NCBI GenBank assembly: GCA_937124505.1
Contig: CAKZKV010000216.1
Location: forward strand, 1 to 6,640
From: an uncultured Alphaproteobacteria bacterium
GTDB lineage: Bacteria > Pseudomonadota > Alphaproteobacteria > Micavibrionales > Micavibrionaceae
DNA: 6,640 nucleotides
Reading direction: 5' to 3'
Each line of letters begins with the position of its first letter. The stretch's first letter is position 1. Below the pieces are notes generated by a model. The model was not told the DNA's origin, searched no databases, and saw only the letters and a program-made list of their open reading frames with translations. Positions 5,635 to 6,640 of the stretch are shown piece by piece. A program made the translations under genes and the position numbers.

Positions 5635-6640
5635 CTAAACACTCCCCATCGTCTTGATCTTTGCCTTGGGATGAATCTCATTCTGGCTCATCACAACGGT
5701 TTGCGGGCGGAAGCGTTCAATGACGCTGCGCACATAAGGGCGGATCAGGGGCGAGCAGAGCAGCACCGGCGTTTGTCCTTGCTGCGCCATTTCTTCATAT
5801 TTATCCCGCACGGCGACAATAAATTTTTGCAACTCTGAAGGGGCCATGGCAAGTTGCCGTTCTTCCCCATCTCCCACCAACGCCTCACCAAAGGCTTGTT
5901 CCCATTCGGGGGAGAGTGTGAGAAGAGGAACCTGTCCGTCCATATTGGAATTGGCGTCACATAACTGACGTGACAGGCGGCTGCGGACGTGTTCGGTGAT
6001 GGCTGCGGTATTTTTGGTATAACTCCCGGCTTCGGCGATGCCTTCCAGAATGGAGGGCAGGTCACGGATGGACACACGTTCAGAAACGAGGTTTTGTAAA
6101 ATACGTTGTAAACTGCCCACGGAGATTTGTCCCGGGATGACATCTGCGACCAGCTTTTGATACTCCTGCGGCAATTCATCCAGAAGCTTTTGCGTCTCCG
6201 CATAGGAAAGCAGATCCGGCATGTTGTCTTTGACAATTTCCGTTAAATGCGTGGTGACGACCGTGGCGGCGTCCACAACCGTATAGCCTTTGAAATGCGC
6301 CTCTTCGCGGTATTGTTCATCAATCCACATGGCAGGCAGGCCAAAGGTCGGCTCAATGGTACTTTCACCAGGCAGGGTGATGGCAGCGCCGCTTGGGTCC
6401 ATACACATCAGCATACCAGGACGCACTTCACCGCGACCAGACTCTATTTCCTTGATACGGACGGTATAGGTATTGGCGGGCAGTTGCAAATTGTCCTGAA
6501 TGCGCACAGCAGGCAGAATATATCCCATATCCTCGGCAAGCTGACGGCGTAGCCCCTTGACCTGATCGGTTAGTTTCGTACCTTCACCTTGTACGAGAGG
6601 CAGTAGACCATATCCCAGTTCCAGACGAATAATATCCATG
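5635..6640 (-). CDS. flhA: Flagellar export apparatus protein FlhA, C-terminal cytoplasmic part
   Basis: The gene is cut by the right edge. About 335 residues remain of a family near 690, covering the end of the linker and the cytoplasmic domain that forms the nonameric ring docking export chaperones and substrates. The ATG at the edge (6637-6639) is an internal methionine, since the family continues upstream into the membrane part. Diagnostic stretches are LELGYGLLPLV, FGLPAMWI, GYTVVDAATVVTTHLTEIV, VIPGQISVGSLQRILQNLV followed by SERVSIRDLPSILEGIAE, and the C-terminal PVLLCSPLIRPYVRSVIERF followed by VVMSQNEI. SERVSIRDL and SQNEI favour flagellar FlhA over the injectisome homologue SctV, though only wider context would settle it. 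No frameshift is seen in the visible part. Confidence 0.95.
   Translation of the reverse strand, partial: MDIIRLELGYGLLPLVQGEGTKLTDQVKGLRRQLAEDMGYILPAVRIQDNLQLPANTYTVRIKEIESGRGEVRPGMLMCMDPSGAAITLPGESTIEPTFGLPAMWIDEQYREEAHFKGYTVVDAATVVTTHLTEIVKDNMPDLLSYAETQKLLDELPQEYQKLVADVIPGQISVGSLQRILQNLVSERVSIRDLPSILEGIAEAGSYTKNTAAITEHVRSRLSRQLCDANSNMDGQVPLLTLSPEWEQAFGEALVGDGEERQLAMAPSELQKFIVAVRDKYEEMAQQGQTPVLLCSPLIRPYVRSVIERFRPQTVVMSQNEIHPKAKIKTMGSV

Noticed and set aside
5616..5640. Palindromic GAAATTTC between the PfkB and flhA stops as a bidirectional terminator
   Set aside because: The stem would be short and AT-only, with no GC core or clear T tract.
6637..6640. FlhA start codon at the right edge
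   Set aside because: The conserved LELGYGLLPLV segment that follows lies in the middle of the family, so this methionine is internal and the gene is truncated by the window.

Overview
The window comes from an alphaproteobacterium of moderate GC content. The clearest sign is a circularly permuted, two-piece tmRNA gene: the CCA-bearing acceptor piece lies upstream of the tag-coding piece, and the tag begins ANDN. A short XRE regulator starting MISKRQIRAARALL and a flagellar FlhA fit the same assignment. The genus cannot be named from this sequence alone.

Layout from left to right. (1) 1-1794, plus strand: the 3' part of a thiolase gene, a complete short-chain dehydrogenase/reductase (SDR) gene and a small two-helix membrane protein gene. 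They are joined by stop/start overlaps (1 and 8 bases) and form one translationally coupled acyl-CoA metabolism operon. (2) 1791-2190: the ssrA (tmRNA) gene with its own strong promoter, whose -35 box overlaps the stop codon of the membrane protein gene. (3) 2192-3671: an AT-rich segment with two divergent genes, a YhhQ-type queuosine-precursor transporter (minus) and an XRE-type regulator with a probable PLD-like C-terminal domain (plus). They share an intergenic region carrying repeated CAACT/AGTTG half-sites. (4) 3679-4566, minus: a membrane-anchored DUF3137-like protein with a good promoter almost on top of its start codon. (5) 4653-5627, plus: a PfkB-family kinase resembling adenosine kinases. 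(6) 5635-6640, minus: the C-terminal half of the flagellar export protein FlhA, running off the right edge.

The thiolase and SDR probably act on 3-ketoacyl- and 3-hydroxyacyl-type substrates in one pathway. The tmRNA stands alone as the ribosome-rescue RNA. The transporter and XRE gene probably form a regulator/target pair. The DUF3137, PfkB and FlhA genes are ordinary chromosomal genes with no visible functional link to each other.

The most unusual items are the tmRNA tag, which is 24 codons long and contains the ANDN motif twice, and the divergent yhhQ/XRE-PLD pair with its repeated half-sites. No CRISPR array, insertion sequence, integrase or toxin-antitoxin pair was seen.
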